Counted from the stretch's first letter, positions 9,153-18,216 are shown. The stretch is 64,000 nt of DNA from Desulfotruncus alcoholivorax DSM 16058 (GCF_000430885.1 NZ_AUMW01000002.1:62001-126000); one strand, 5' to 3'. Notes: a model not told the origin generated them from the letters alone. Program-made: numbers and translations.

Positions 9153-9998
9153 CTATTCAGGCAAATCAAGGGTGTGCTGCCCCAATCTGCCCTCCCTGAA
9201 TTCCTTAATGATTAAAACCGCTGTCTTATAGTCGTCAATCTTGCCCCCGGACAAGAAGAAACCCCTTTTGGCCCCGATGGCAAGCACAATCTCATTAGCG
9301 CCACCCGGTATATTACCAATTCCGTACCTGTCATCCAGGACACCGGGGGCTGTTTTAACAAGCCAGTTCACCAACCGGATGCATATTTCATAGGGATCGT
9401 AAATCTGTTCCTTGATGGCTCCGGTTACAGCCAGCTTAAAAGCCACTTCGGGGTCTTCAAATTTGGGCCAAAGGACACCCGGCGTATCCAGCAGTTCCAG
9501 ACTGTCCCCCAGTTTAATCCACTGCTCACCCCTGGTAACTCCCGGACGGTTGCCCGTACGGGTGGCGCTCCTTCCCGCCAGGCGGTTGATCAGCATCGAC
9601 TTGCCCACATTGGGTATGCCGACTACCATGCAGCGGGCAGCCCTCGGGCGCCTTCCCTTATCCACGTACTTTTGAATGGCGGGGCTGGCTTGATTTGAAG
9701 TTTGGTTTAGCATCTGTTTTACGCCCACGCCTCGCTGGGAGTCAACCGCCACCCCCGGCAGACCCAATTTCCCAAAGTGTTTCAGCCACAGGGTTGTCTT
9801 TTCCGGGTCTGCCAGGTCAGCTTTATTCAGCACAACTACCCTGGGCTTACCCTGCAAAACATCATTAATAACAGGGTTTCTACTGCTGGCGGGAATTCTG
9901 GCGTCCAGGAGTTCTATTACTACATCTACAAGTTTTAAATTCTTCTGAATCTGCTTGCGCGTCTTGGCCATATGACCAGGGTACCATTGGATATCCAT
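9153..9998 (-). CDS. rbgA: ribosome biogenesis GTPase RbgA/YlqF
   Basis: This is a circularly permuted GTPase that helps assemble the 50S subunit. The motifs come in the permuted order G4-G5-G1-G2-G3: NKADL, VDSQRG, GIPNVGKSMLIN, GVTRG and LDTPG. N-terminal IQWYPGHMAKTRK is the family signature. I chose the ATG at 9998 (281 residues, MDIQWYPGHM); seven extra upstream codons lack family support. It lies between lepB and rnhB, the classic order. Confidence 0.96.
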   Translation of the reverse strand: MDIQWYPGHMAKTRKQIQKNLKLVDVVIELLDARIPASSRNPVINDVLQGKPRVVVLNKADLADPEKTTLWLKHFGKLGLPGVAVDSQRGVGVKQMLNQTSNQASPAIQKYVDKGRRPRAARCMVVGIPNVGKSMLINRLAGRSATRTGNRPGVTRGEQWIKLGDSLELLDTPGVLWPKFEDPEVAFKLAVTGAIKEQIYDPYEICIRLVNWLVKTAPGVLDDRYGIGNIPGGANEIVLAIGAKRGFFLSGGKIDDYKTAVLIIKEFREGRLGQHTLDLPE

Positions 9999-10030
9999 AC
10001 ATGCACCGGCCCCATACAATAATTGTTGGT

Positions 10031-10092
10031 ATTCAGAATTCAGTAGTCAGAATTCAGAATACTATTCCTGACTCCTGACTCCTGAATTCTGT
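10031..10092 (+). repeat. dispersed repeat family C, copy 1
   Basis: A block of ATTCAG/AGTCAG/GAATTC words (ATTCAGAATTCAGTAGTCAG...) is followed by its approximate complement (CTGACTCCTGACTCCTGAATT), so the region can fold back on itself. It lies between lepB and rbgA. A related block is at 34849-34980. Confidence 0.7.
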
Positions 10093-10142
10093 GTAGCTGC
10101 CATTAATTAACTTATTCACTGCTCCAGCAGTTATGAATTATT

Positions 10143-10691
10143 TTAAAACAGTCTGATGTGGTTAATGGGCCAATAGATTATGACCGCCTTCCCGATAATA
10201 TTCTTTTTCGGCAAATTTCCCCAAACTCTGCTATCATCGCTGTTATTGCGGTTATCGCCCATCATAAAATAATTACCGGGAGGCACCTGAACAGGGCCAA
10301 AATCCTGAAAACGCAAACCTTTTGGCAAATAATCCTCCGGAATCAGTTTCCCGTTAATATACAACTTACTGCCACGGATTTCCACTGTATCACCGCCGAC
10401 ACCGATCAATCTTTTAACAAAAATCCGCTCGGGATCAAAAGGCGGCCTAAACACCACAATATCCCCACGGCTGGGCTCACCAAAGTGATAAGCAAACTTG
10501 CTGACCATGATCCGGTCTCCAATTTGAATGGTGGGCTCCATGGAACCGGTTGGAATGACAAATGGCTGAAAAACAAACATCCTGATAATTACAGCCAACA
10601 AAACAGCAATGGCAACGGATTCAATAATCTCCATAAAAGCCGGCTTTTTTTTCTTCTCCCGCGGTTGCTCGTAATATCCCGGTTGGTCCAT
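10143..10691 (-). CDS. lepB: signal peptidase I
   Basis: This membrane-bound serine/lysine protease removes signal peptides from exported proteins. It has 182 residues, with one N-terminal membrane helix near residues 22-40 (VAIAVLLAVIIRMFVF). The catalytic Ser is in PTGSMEPT and the Lys in FVKRLIGVGGD. The conserved MGDNRNNSDDSRVWG lies near the C-terminus. The second ATG of the frame (10691) is preferred because GAGGGG lies six bases upstream. It follows rplS after a terminator-like palindrome. Confidence 0.95.
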   Translation of the reverse strand: MDQPGYYEQPREKKKKPAFMEIIESVAIAVLLAVIIRMFVFQPFVIPTGSMEPTIQIGDRIMVSKFAYHFGEPSRGDIVVFRPPFDPERIFVKRLIGVGGDTVEIRGSKLYINGKLIPEDYLPKGLRFQDFGPVQVPPGNYFMMGDNRNNSDDSRVWGNLPKKNIIGKAVIIYWPINHIRLF

Positions 10692-10715
10692 TTTCATCCC
10701 CTCGATAAATTGCTA

Positions 10716-10742
10716 TTAAAAAGGGACTGTTTAAACAGTCCC
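10716..10742 (-). terminator. intrinsic terminator downstream of rplS
   Basis: The perfect 20-bp palindrome GGGACTGTTTAAACAGTCCC (10723-10742), read on the minus strand, is followed by a TTTTT run. It sits 4 bases after the rplS stop and before lepB, so it may end or attenuate the ribosomal transcript. Confidence 0.85.
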
Positions 10743-10746
10743 CCCA

Positions 10747-11091
10747 TTACTTGCGAATATCTTTAATCCGGGCAGCTTTACCACGCAGGTTACGCAGGTA
10801 ATACAACCTGGCCCTGCGAACACGCCCACGTCTTATCACTTCGATTTTATCAATTTTTGGCGAATGCAGCGGAAAAGTTCTTTCCACACCAACACCGTAA
10901 GATACCCTGCGAACGGTAAAGGTTTCGCCAAGCCCGCCTCCGCGACGTCTGATCACCAAACCCTCAAAAACCTGAATTCTTTCCCTGTTGCCTTCTACGA
11001 CTTTAACGTGAACTTTTACTGTATCTCCCGATTTAAACTGGGGTATATCTTCCTTATACTGGCCTTCTTCAACAACTTTAAGCAAATTCAT
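10747..11091 (-). CDS. rplS: 50S ribosomal protein L19
   Basis: This is a structural protein at the 30S-50S interface, 114 residues, the normal length. It shows [29 protein letters not shown], then the C-terminal [34 protein letters not shown] ribosome site precedes the ATG. It sits downstream of trmD, as in most Firmicutes. Confidence 0.97.
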   Translation of the reverse strand: MNLLKVVEEGQYKEDIPQFKSGDTVKVHVKVVEGNRERIQVFEGLVIRRRGGGLGETFTVRRVSYGVGVERTFPLHSPKIDKIEVIRRGRVRRARLYYLRNLRGKAARIKDIRK

Positions 11092-11242
11092 CCTCTGATA
11101 GCCTCCTTCCCGCCAAGGTGTTCATATCCCCTTTTTGAGACAGCGGACCACCCGTAATCAACAAGGAAAATTATATCACAACAGGCCCGCTGGCGCAACA
11201 AGACAGCTTCATTAACAGAATATTCCATGTGTCTGACACCTT

Positions 11243-11992
11243 TTAGATAATTTTACGGATAATATCCAGCAATTCGCGTAAAATCTGCCGGTCCTCATCT
11301 GTTAGCGTTTCCCGGCGGACCATGTCGGGGCGGCGCTCCAGAGTTTTCAGCAGTGCCTGCCGGCGGCGCCAGCGCCTTATATTTTCATGATGACCGCTTA
11401 GTAAAACATCGGGCACGGTCAGACCGTTACATTCTCCCGGCCTGGTATACTGCGGATACTCCAACAAGCCGGTGTAAAATGAATCGTCTTCAGCCGAAGC
11501 GCTTTCACCCAGCACGCCCGGGATCATTCTGGCTACCGCGTCAACCACCACCATGGCCGGCAATTCCCCGCCAGTCAGCACATAATCACCGATGGACAGC
11601 TCATCGGTCACCGCCAGTTCCCGAACCCGCTCATCCACCCCTTCGTAATGACCGCAAATAATAACCAGGTGTTCCTCCCGGGCCAAGTCCCTGGCCCAGA
11701 CCTGATTAAAAGGAAGCCCTGTTGGGCACATCAACACCACCCTTGTCGCTGATGTGCCCCTGCGCCCGCGAACGTGCTCCAGAGCGCGTAAAATGGGCGG
11801 TGCCTGCATAACCATACCCGCACCACCCCCGTATGGGGTATCGTCGACGGTATTATGTTTATTGCCGGAAAACAGGCGTATGTCCGTGATGTCTATATCC
11901 AACAGTCCCCGGTCCCTGGCCCGCTTTATAATACTGCTGTCAAAGGGCCCGTCAAACATCCCGGGAAACAAAGTTAAAATGTCAATTATCAT
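11243..11992 (-). CDS. trmD: tRNA (guanine-37-N1)-methyltransferase
   Basis: This methylates G37 of tRNAs next to the anticodon, using SAM. It is a SPOUT-family knotted enzyme of 249 residues. The knot region is clear: [15 protein letters not shown] near residue 110 and [21 protein letters not shown] just after. The start [13 protein letters not shown] is typical. It lies three bases after the rimM stop. Confidence 0.97.
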   Translation of the reverse strand: MIIDILTLFPGMFDGPFDSSIIKRARDRGLLDIDITDIRLFSGNKHNTVDDTPYGGGAGMVMQAPPILRALEHVRGRRGTSATRVVLMCPTGLPFNQVWARDLAREEHLVIICGHYEGVDERVRELAVTDELSIGDYVLTGGELPAMVVVDAVARMIPGVLGESASAEDDSFYTGLLEYPQYTRPGECNGLTVPDVLLSGHHENIRRWRRRQALLKTLERRPDMVRRETLTDEDRQILRELLDIIRKII

Positions 11993-11995
11993 CCA

Positions 11996-12517
11996 CTAGT
12001 CCTCCAGACCGGCAGGCAGTTCCACAATCATTCTACCGGCAGCCAGGTCTACTTCGTGCACCACTTGCTTTAATGCCGGCACCATCAGCGGCATTTTGGA
12101 CTCCCGGTTGATCAAATAAATATCATTGGCTCCTGTTTGTTGCACGTCTGTAACCATACCCAAATAACGCCCGTCAGTTGTAAATACTTTCAATCCGATA
12201 ATGTCAAATATGTAGAAAGTGTCTTCGGGCAGCGGCATCAATTCTTCTTTGGATATAAGCAAATAAGAGCCTTTCAGCGTTTCAGCGGAATTCATGTCAT
12301 CGATGCCACTAAATTTCAAAACAAAGAATTTTTTATGCGGGTATGATCTTTCAACGTCTAAAACGGCCAGTTGACCATTACGATTTACATAAACCCTCTT
12401 CATATTTTTAAAGCGCTCGGGAAAATCGGTTGTTGGAATTACCCGTAATTCACCCCGGTGCCCCTGCGTGTTAATAATTTTACCGATAGCAATATACCCT
12501 TCAATTTCTTGCGCCAA
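11996..12517 (-). CDS. rimM: 16S rRNA processing protein RimM
   Basis: This is a maturation factor for the 30S head that binds S19. The N-terminal RimM barrel begins IAIGKIINTQGHRGELRV, and a PRC-barrel domain follows (YIFDIIGLKVFTTDGRYLG, LMVPALKQVVHEVDL). A GGGGTGGG site favours the TTG at 12517 (173 residues), and a TTG six bases upstream is also possible. It follows khpA after an 80-bp gap with a weak hairpin. Confidence 0.95.
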   Translation of the reverse strand: MAQEIEGYIAIGKIINTQGHRGELRVIPTTDFPERFKNMKRVYVNRNGQLAVLDVERSYPHKKFFVLKFSGIDDMNSAETLKGSYLLISKEELMPLPEDTFYIFDIIGLKVFTTDGRYLGMVTDVQQTGANDIYLINRESKMPLMVPALKQVVHEVDLAAGRMIVELPAGLED

Positions 12518-12542
12518 AACCAACCCACCCCAAAATTGGACG

Positions 12543-12568
12543 AAAGAGGGCTGTTGAGCCCCCTTTTA
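12543..12568 (-). terminator. weak hairpin between khpA and rimM
   Basis: On the minus strand AAAGGGGGCT pairs with AGCCCTCTTT around a four-base loop. The downstream T content is low, so this may be an attenuator or RNA-processing site rather than a full terminator. Confidence 0.4.
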
Positions 12569-12604
12569 CGTTGAAAGTATTATAAATCCAAAAGCCGGCA
12601 GCAG

Positions 12605-12832
12605 TTAGATGATTTCCACCGTTACCTTTTTGCGTTCCTTCGTTGCCGCCGCCTTTACCACAGTCCGTATGGCTTTGGCAATCCGGCCCTGCTTGCCGAT
12701 AACTTTGCCCATGTCATCCGGAGCAACTCTCAATTCTATTACACAGGATTTTTCTTTTTCAATCAAATCCACAGTAACCATCTCGGGATGGTCTACGAGG
12801 GCTTTGGCCAATAGCTCAACCAGTTCTTTCAT
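12605..12832 (-). CDS. khpA: KH-domain RNA-binding protein KhpA
   Basis: This is a small single-KH RNA-binding protein of 75 residues. The KH signature GKVIGKQGRIAKAIRTVVKAAA (GxxG loop) is complete. In Firmicutes KhpA works with KhpB/Jag in RNA binding and cell-envelope control. Its position between rpsP and rimM is the standard one. Confidence 0.95.
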   Translation of the reverse strand: MKELVELLAKALVDHPEMVTVDLIEKEKSCVIELRVAPDDMGKVIGKQGRIAKAIRTVVKAAATKERKKVTVEII

Positions 12833-12849
12833 CGGGTTAACCTCCTCAC

Positions 12850-13116
12850 TTACTGGCCCTCGCTGGCAACGTTCTTGTTAATACCGGCTTTATTGAAAAG
12901 TGCCCTGGCGGTATCGGTAAGTTGAGCACCCCTGCGGAGCCATTGGGCGGCCTTGGCCTCGTCAATTTTAATCACTGCCGGATCCTTCAACGGGTCATAA
13001 TAACCAATTTCTTCGATAAAGCGACCGTCCCTGGGGGAACGTGAATCGGCAACCACTATCCGGTAAAAAGGACTTTTCTTGGCTCCCATTCTTTTTAGCC
13101 TGATCTTCACAGCCAT
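12850..13116 (-). CDS. rpsP: 30S ribosomal protein S16
   Basis: This is a structural protein of the 30S body with 88 residues. [35 protein letters not shown] is the family N-terminus. The ATG at 13116 is chosen because AGGAGGTGA lies just upstream, and three extra in-frame codons before it are not needed. It is downstream of ffh and followed 17 bp later by khpA. Confidence 0.97.
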   Translation of the reverse strand: MAVKIRLKRMGAKKSPFYRIVVADSRSPRDGRFIEEIGYYDPLKDPAVIKIDEAKAAQWLRRGAQLTDTARALFNKAGINKNVASEGQ

Positions 13117-13152
13117 AATAATCACCTCCTTGAAATAATGTGGGTAATATTG

Positions 13153-13190
13153 TTGGGGAAATTCCTCAAAGAGGTGTGTCCCCTTTCCTT
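13153..13190 (+). repeat. dispersed inverted repeat family A, short copy 2
   Basis: This is a compact form of the element: GGGGAAATTCCTC, loop AAA, GAGGTGTGTCCCC. It is a clear hairpin in the ffh-rpsP gap that lacks the central block of the longer copies, so it may be a deletion derivative. Confidence 0.75.
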
Positions 13191-13198
13191 AGCCCCCC

Positions 13199-14566
13199 TT
13201 AAAAAGGGGATCCTTTCTTACCAAACCCAAACGGGTTTTTACCCAGTTTACCCTTTTTCATATTCTTTTCCATATCCATCACCTGACGCATCATCTTTCT
13301 CGTTTGCTCAAACTGCTTTAACAGGCGATTCACATCCTGCACCGAAGTGCCACTGCCCCTGGCTATGCGTTTGCGCCTGCTGCCATTGATTTCCTGCGGG
13401 TTTTGCCGCTCCCAGGGAGTCATTGAATTGATAATGGCCTCAACGAAAACCAGTTCTTTCTCATCAAACTCAAGATTCTTCAGTTTTTTCAAATTACCCA
13501 GTCCGGGTATCATACCCAAAATCTGGTCCAAAGGTCCCATTTTCTTAACCTGGTGTATTTGCTGGACAAAATCGTCCAGCGTAAACTCCATGCTCCTGAT
13601 GCGTTTATTTAGCTTTTCCACTTGCTCGGCATCGAAATTGGCCTGGGCTTTTTCAATCAGTGTCAAAACATCGCCCATACCTAAAATGCGGTCAGCCATT
13701 CTCTCCGGGTGGAATTGCTCCAATGCATCAAGTTTTTCGCCCATGCCGATAAATTTAATCGGACAACCTGTTACAGCCTTGACTGAAAGCGCGGCTCCAC
13801 CCCGGGTATCGCCGTCCAGCTTGGTTAATATAACACCGGTTAGGGACAGCATCTCATTAAAAGTCTTGGCTACATTCACTGCGTCCTGGCCGGTCATGGA
13901 GTCAACCACCAGAAGTATCTCGTCGGGGTGTACGGTATCCACAATCCTCCGCAATTCTGCCATTAACTCTTCATCGATGTGCAGCCTGCCGGCGGTATCA
14001 ATTATAACCAGGTCATTGCCGTCACGCTTGGCTTTATCCACGGCGGCCCTGGCAATATCCGGCGGCGCAACGCTGTCACCCATACTAAAAACAGGCATAT
14101 TCAGCTGGCCACCAAGCACCTGCAGCTGTTTAATCGCAGCCGGCCTGTAGATATCGGCGGCTACCAGCATGGGGCGTCGGCCCTGCCTGCGCAGCAAGTT
14201 GGCCAACTTGGCAGTAGTTGTTGTTTTTCCTGCACCGTGCAGGCCAACCATCATAATCACAGTAGGTGGTGACGGAGCAAGTTCAATCTTGCTGTTCGTC
14301 CCGCCCATCAACTCGGCCAGCTCGTCATGGACAATTTTAACTACCTGCTGGGCCGGGGTGAGGCTTTGTAAAACGTCGGAGCCAATAGCCCGCTCCTTAA
14401 CTTTGGCGATAAAATCCTTAACCACCAGGAAATTGACATCGGCACCGATTAGCGCCCGGCGTACCTCTTTAAGGGCCTGGTCAACATCTTCCTCGGTCAG
14501 CCGCCCTTTTCCCCTAAGTTTTTTAAATGTTTCCTGGAGCCTTTCTGCTAGACCGGAAAAAACCAT
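13199..14566 (-). CDS. ffh: signal recognition particle protein Ffh
   Basis: This is the SRP54 GTPase that binds signal sequences and SRP RNA and docks on FtsY. It has 455 residues. The N domain comes first, then the G domain with MVGLHGAGKTTTTAKLA near residue 105, DTAGRLHIDEELM near 190, and TKLDGDTRGGAALS near 245. The Met-rich M domain is at the C-terminus (MMRQVMDMEKNMKKGKLG). Its ATG shares one base with the ylxM stop. Confidence 0.97.
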   Translation of the reverse strand: MVFSGLAERLQETFKKLRGKGRLTEEDVDQALKEVRRALIGADVNFLVVKDFIAKVKERAIGSDVLQSLTPAQQVVKIVHDELAELMGGTNSKIELAPSPPTVIMMVGLHGAGKTTTTAKLANLLRRQGRRPMLVAADIYRPAAIKQLQVLGGQLNMPVFSMGDSVAPPDIARAAVDKAKRDGNDLVIIDTAGRLHIDEELMAELRRIVDTVHPDEILLVVDSMTGQDAVNVAKTFNEMLSLTGVILTKLDGDTRGGAALSVKAVTGCPIKFIGMGEKLDALEQFHPERMADRILGMGDVLTLIEKAQANFDAEQVEKLNKRIRSMEFTLDDFVQQIHQVKKMGPLDQILGMIPGLGNLKKLKNLEFDEKELVFVEAIINSMTPWERQNPQEINGSRRKRIARGSGTSVQDVNRLLKQFEQTRKMMRQVMDMEKNMKKGKLGKNPFGFGKKGSPF

Positions 14567-14919
14567 TAAATTACCCCCCCGTCCATCTCCAGCACTTCCT
14601 GCAATATCTCCCTGGCCCGGGACACCTGCTGTGACACCGGGCTACCACACTCTTCCAGTAATCTGGCTGCCTCAGCCAGCTTGGCCCGCTGGGCGAGGTA
14701 CTTATTTACGAGCTGAAGCTTACTTTCGTAATTTTGCAGCATATTCTCTGTGCGCTTTAAAGTATCATGTACAGCCTGACGGCTTACACCATATTTTTCG
14801 GCAATTTCCCCCAGTGAAAAATCATTTCCATAATATAGCTCAATAAAATCCCTCTGCTTATCTGTCAGCAGCTGGCCATAGAAGTCATACATCAACGTAA
14901 TCTTGGTAACTTTATCCAA
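14566..14919 (-). CDS. ylxM: YlxM/p13-like DNA-binding protein
   Basis: This is a small helix-turn-helix protein always found next to ffh, thought to modulate SRP. It has a sigma70 region 4-like HTH: LTDKQRDFIELYYGNDFSLGEIAEKYGVSRQAVHDTLKR. A GGGTGGGA site supports the TTG at 14919 (117 residues), and earlier in-frame starts exist. It is the first gene after a near-consensus promoter. In many Firmicutes ftsY is directly upstream of ylxM, but here ftsY is 11 kb away. Confidence 0.92.
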   Translation of the reverse strand: MDKVTKITLMYDFYGQLLTDKQRDFIELYYGNDFSLGEIAEKYGVSRQAVHDTLKRTENMLQNYESKLQLVNKYLAQRAKLAEAARLLEECGSPVSQQVSRAREILQEVLEMDGGVI

Positions 14920-14964
14920 AAACAATCCCACCCAAGTATAAAGCAATAATACTTTACAGAAAAG

Positions 14965-14993
14965 ATTTTACTTTAAAAATCAGCACCTGTCAA
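14965..14993 (-). promoter_or_regulatory. sigma-A promoter for the ylxM-ffh-rpsP operon
   Basis: The minus strand reads TTGACA (14993-14988), a 17-bp spacer, then TAAAAT (14970-14965). Transcription would start about 35-40 bases before the ylxM start codon. Confidence 0.75.
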
Positions 14994-15020
14994 GCCTTTA
15001 TAATTAACACTTAGTATAAA

Positions 15021-15049
15021 TTGACATTCAAGCGCAATAGTGCTAAATT
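15021..15049 (+). promoter_or_regulatory. sigma-A promoter for the aminotransferase gene
   Basis: The plus strand reads TTGACA (15021-15026), a 17-bp spacer and TAAATT (15044-15049). It is divergent from and close to the ylxM promoter. Confidence 0.6.
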
Positions 15050-15094
15050 TATGTTGTGCACAGATATATGCACAATATCCACCGGAGGGATTAT

Positions 15095-16507
15095 TTGAAA
15101 AATATGAATGCTAGCGTAATATCCCCTGAATTAATTATATCATTAGAAAACTCATTGAAATTAAATAGAAACGAAGCACGCTCGCTGCATAAGAATTATG
15201 GCAATTCGAGCCTGGTCACTCTTATGGGCTTGCTAAATTTTGACCGCCAATTTGTTCGGGCGGAAGGCACCAGGGTTTGGGACAGCGACGGCACCGCTTA
15301 TCTTGACTTCCTGGGCGGCTACGGGTCACTTAATACCGGCCATAATCACCCGCGCGTTATCAACGCTATCGAGCGCGTAAGGCAAATACCCAACATTCTT
15401 CAAGTAACCGTTCCTACCCTAGCGGGGGCTTTGCTGCACAATCTGGCTGTAATTACGCCGGGCCAATTAAAAAGATCTTTTTTATGCAATAGCGGGGCTG
15501 AAGCCGTTGAGGGGGCACTCAAACTGGCCCGTGCGGCCACGGGTAGAAAAGCATTTATCTATTGTCAAAACTCTTTTCATGGCAAATCCTTCGGAGCCCT
15601 GTCCGTTACCGGCCGGGAAAAATACCGCAAAAGTTTCGAGCCCCTGCTGCCGGAATGTATCGAAGTGCCATACGGGGATAACGAAGCTTTACGCCAGGCG
15701 CTAAAAAGACACCAGGCGGCTGCTTTCATTGTGGAGCCTATCCAGGGTGAAGGCGGGATTAATGTACCGCCTGACGGGTACCTTGCCACAGCAGCCCGTG
15801 ATTGCCGGGAAAACGGAACATTATTTATAGCTGATGAAATACAAACTGGTTTTGGACGAACCGGTAAAATGTTTGCCTGCCAGCACGAAAACGTAGAACC
15901 GGACATTATGTGCCTGGCTAAATCACTGGGTGGTGGGATTATGCCCATCGGGGCGTTTATTACCACCGAGGAAATCTGGCATAAGGCTTACGGCACCGTG
16001 GAAAAAGCCACCCTGCACACTTCCACATTCGGCGGCAACACCTGGGCGGCAGCCGCCGGCATCGCAGCCATAGAGGTGCTGCTGGGGGAAAAATTAGATG
16101 CAGCCGCCGCCGAAAACGGAAGTTACTTTATCTCCGGCCTTCTGGAATTACAGAAAAAATATTCCCTGATTAAAGAAGTACGCGGCCGCGGCCTATTAAT
16201 CGGCATTGAATTCAACCAGCCCGGCGGATTAACAAACAAAGCGACCCTGGGACTGGCATCCAAGCTGTCGAATGAATACCTGGGCAGCATGGTTGCGGGA
16301 GAACTGCTGAACCGCCATCATATTATTACAGCATATACTTTAAACAACCCCAATGTTATCAGGCTTGAACCACCCCTGACAGTTTCCAGGGAAGACCTGG
16401 ATTATGTGTTGAATGCCCTGGATAGTGTTTTAAAAAAGAATAAGGGCTTTTGGGGTTTTGCCACTTCCAGCGCCAAAACTGTAATAAAAACCTGGACATC
16501 AAAATAA
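15095..16507 (+). CDS. class III PLP-dependent aminotransferase (putrescine/ornithine type)
   Basis: This is a fold-type I transaminase of 470 residues that moves an amino group from a diamine or omega-amino acid to a 2-oxo acid. Conserved features are the substrate loop DFLGGYGSLNTGHNHP, the PLP-phosphate site NSGAEAVEGALKLAR, the Asp in FIADEIQTGFGRTGKMFA, and the Schiff-base Lys in LAKSLGGGIMP. The N-terminal extension of ~35 residues and overall length fit putrescine aminotransferase-like enzymes, but the substrate is not provable from sequence. The TTG start at 15095 follows GGAGGG by 5 bases, and an ATG three codons later is possible. It stands alone, divergent from ylxM. Confidence 0.9.
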   Translation: MKNMNASVISPELIISLENSLKLNRNEARSLHKNYGNSSLVTLMGLLNFDRQFVRAEGTRVWDSDGTAYLDFLGGYGSLNTGHNHPRVINAIERVRQIPNILQVTVPTLAGALLHNLAVITPGQLKRSFLCNSGAEAVEGALKLARAATGRKAFIYCQNSFHGKSFGALSVTGREKYRKSFEPLLPECIEVPYGDNEALRQALKRHQAAAFIVEPIQGEGGINVPPDGYLATAARDCRENGTLFIADEIQTGFGRTGKMFACQHENVEPDIMCLAKSLGGGIMPIGAFITTEEIWHKAYGTVEKATLHTSTFGGNTWAAAAGIAAIEVLLGEKLDAAAAENGSYFISGLLELQKKYSLIKEVRGRGLLIGIEFNQPGGLTNKATLGLASKLSNEYLGSMVAGELLNRHHIITAYTLNNPNVIRLEPPLTVSREDLDYVLNALDSVLKKNKGFWGFATSSAKTVIKTWTSK

Positions 16508-16642
16508 AGCATTACTAAGCACTGACTTTCGAGCAATTGCGCAATAAATCAATCCAACCCGACACAGGAGGAAAATTTACTGCGCCGTCGAAAATAATAT
16601 TTTTGGAAATATGCAGACCACAAGCCATTGGAGGGATCAGCG

Positions 16643-16906
16643 ATGCCATTCTATGAATACAAATGTAAATGCGGTAAGATTTTTGAAGTCCTACATCTAC
16701 CGGGCAAAGACAATGGTGAAGTCATTTGTCCCGACTGCGGAGCAAAAGAAGTTTCCAGGTTGATTTCAAAGCCCTTTTTGCCCAGTTCCGTTGGAGCGCC
16801 TGCCGACCTTAAAGGGTCTGGCTCCTGCTGCGGCAGCAACCCGGATAATAAGGGCTGCACACCAGGTTCCTGCTGTGGTGCAGATAAAACAGAGCCCGTA
16901 CATTAG
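16643..16906 (+). CDS. FmdB-family zinc-ribbon protein
   Basis: This is a small protein of 87 residues starting MPFYEYKCKCGKIFEVLHLPG, with a zinc ribbon formed by CKCG and CPDCGAKEVSRL. The C-terminal half is unusually Cys-rich (GSCCGSNP, GSCCGAD), which could bind another metal or cluster. A GGAGGG site supports the ATG at 16643. FmdB-like proteins are annotated as putative regulators, but the role is not established. Confidence 0.85.
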   Translation: MPFYEYKCKCGKIFEVLHLPGKDNGEVICPDCGAKEVSRLISKPFLPSSVGAPADLKGSGSCCGSNPDNKGCTPGSCCGADKTEPVH

Positions 16907-16911
16907 CTGTT

Positions 16912-16947
16912 AAAAAAGCCCCGAACCAAATGGTTTGAGGCTTTTTT
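16912..16947. terminator. bidirectional terminator between FmdB gene and aldo/keto reductase
   Basis: An A-rich arm AAAAAAGCC and a T-rich arm GGCTTTTTT flank an inner ACCA/TGGT pairing. It serves the two convergent genes on both strands. Confidence 0.8.
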
Positions 16948-16949
16948 AC

Positions 16950-17966
16950 TTATTGCTTGTCCAGCCTGGCAGCCGCTTCTGCCAGCATCTTACGAATGGG
17001 AAGCTCATAGGGGCATTTTTCTTCACACTGGCCGCATTCAACGCAGGAGCTGGCCTTTACTTTCAGCTCGCCGTAGCGCTGCCTGGCCCAATTCTGCAGG
17101 TTATATCTGGTAAAATAACCGTCCAGCAAAAACACCATTGGAATCTCTACGCCCTCAGGGCAGGGCTGGCAATATTCACAGCGCCGGCAAAAGGCGGTTC
17201 CCAGACCCACAACCTCTTTGTTTAAGAGCTCTCTTTCCAAACCGGTCAACGGCTCTGGATTATCTCCAATCCGGGCATTGCTTTCCACTTGTTCCACCGT
17301 ATCCATGCCGGGAATAGCTATAGCTGCAGGATGCTCCAGGATAAAGCGCAGCGCCGGCCCGGCATTTTTCAGCGCCCCGCCGGCCAGGGGTTTCATTGCA
17401 ATTACCCCGGCATTTACCTTTCGAGCCATTTCCAACAATTCACGGCTCTCCGCATCCTCCACAGCGTTAAAGGGAAATTGCACGGTTTCCAGCAAATCGC
17501 TAGTCTTTAAGGCTTTAACCAAAAAGTCTTTAATATGGCCGGTAATACCTATGTGCCTTATTAATCCCTCTTTTTTTGCCTCTTGCAGGGCTGCCAGCGC
17601 GCCATCCGGCGCCAGCGCCTGGTTGAGTGCATTTTCATCTTTTACATTATGCAGCTGGTACAGGTCTATGTAATCCACACCAAGCTCTGCAAGGCTTTTT
17701 TTAATGTCGGCAGCCATAGCTTCTTTAGTCCTGGCCATTGACTTGGTTGCAATAATGGCTTCTGTTCTCCTTCCTTTTAATACCGACCCCAGTTTCGCCT
17801 CGCTATCCGTATAGCCCCTGGCTGTATCAAAAAAATTAATACCCAGGTCCAGTGCCCTTTCCACTATTTGCACGGCTGCTTGTTCGGAAACCCTTTGAAT
17901 AGGGATGCCCCCAAATCCAATTACCGAAACCTTAAGCCCTGTTTTACCCAGAATTCTATATTTCAT
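16950..17966 (-). CDS. aldo/keto reductase with C-terminal 2x[4Fe-4S] domain
   Basis: This is an NADP(H)-type aldo/keto reductase barrel fused to a ferredoxin-like tail, 338 residues in all. The barrel motifs are GKTGLKVSVIGFGGIPIQ at the N-terminus, NFFDTARGYTDSEAKLG with the catalytic Asp and Tyr near residue 50, and DYIDLYQLHNV. The tail has CRRCEYCQPCPEGVEIP and CVECGQCEEKCPYELPI. The substrate is unknown. The ATG at 17966 follows GGAGGG by six bases. The family is common in anaerobic Clostridia. Confidence 0.92.
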   Translation of the reverse strand: MKYRILGKTGLKVSVIGFGGIPIQRVSEQAAVQIVERALDLGINFFDTARGYTDSEAKLGSVLKGRRTEAIIATKSMARTKEAMAADIKKSLAELGVDYIDLYQLHNVKDENALNQALAPDGALAALQEAKKEGLIRHIGITGHIKDFLVKALKTSDLLETVQFPFNAVEDAESRELLEMARKVNAGVIAMKPLAGGALKNAGPALRFILEHPAAIAIPGMDTVEQVESNARIGDNPEPLTGLERELLNKEVVGLGTAFCRRCEYCQPCPEGVEIPMVFLLDGYFTRYNLQNWARQRYGELKVKASSCVECGQCEEKCPYELPIRKMLAEAAARLDKQ

Positions 17967-18120
17967 AACGTTCCCTCCAGACATTATTGATTGTTATCCC
18001 AGAAAGGTGCCAGCTGCAGTTGCCCCTGCGAGGTTGTTGACTACGTTTAAATTATATGAAGCCAGGTTAAGCGGGTCAACCCCGGCCATACTGAATAAAG
18101 CTGAACTAATGTCACACAAT

Positions 18121-18177
18121 AAACATTCCTCCGGCCCCAAAGCTATGACCCCAAGGGGAGGTGTGTCCCCTTTCCTA
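18121..18177 (+). repeat. dispersed inverted repeat family A, copy 3
   Basis: It reads ACATTCCTCCGGCCCC, a central AAGCTATGACCCC, then GGGGAGGTGTGTCCCC followed by TTTCCTAT. The left GGGG is replaced by AAA. It is directly followed by repeat B1. Confidence 0.75.
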
Positions 18178-18182
18178 TAAAT

Positions 18183-18216
18183 GAGATTGCTTCGTCACTT
18201 CGCTCCTCGCAATGAC
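18183..18216 (+). repeat. dispersed repeat family B, copy 1
   Basis: The sequence GAGATTGCTTCGTCACTTCG and CTCCTCGCAATGACA is the familiar REP-like word found in many bacterial genomes. Degenerate relatives are at about 20041, 23555, 24660 and 29107 in this window. Confidence 0.7.

Noticed and set aside
10031-10092. CRISPR-like repetition
   Set aside because: The repeated words are short, imperfect and without regular spacers, and no cas gene is present. It is a fold-back repeat.
11221-11242. GGTGTCAGACACATGGAAT-type word after trmD
   Set aside because: Only one copy was noticed in the window and it is too short to call a repeat or a site.
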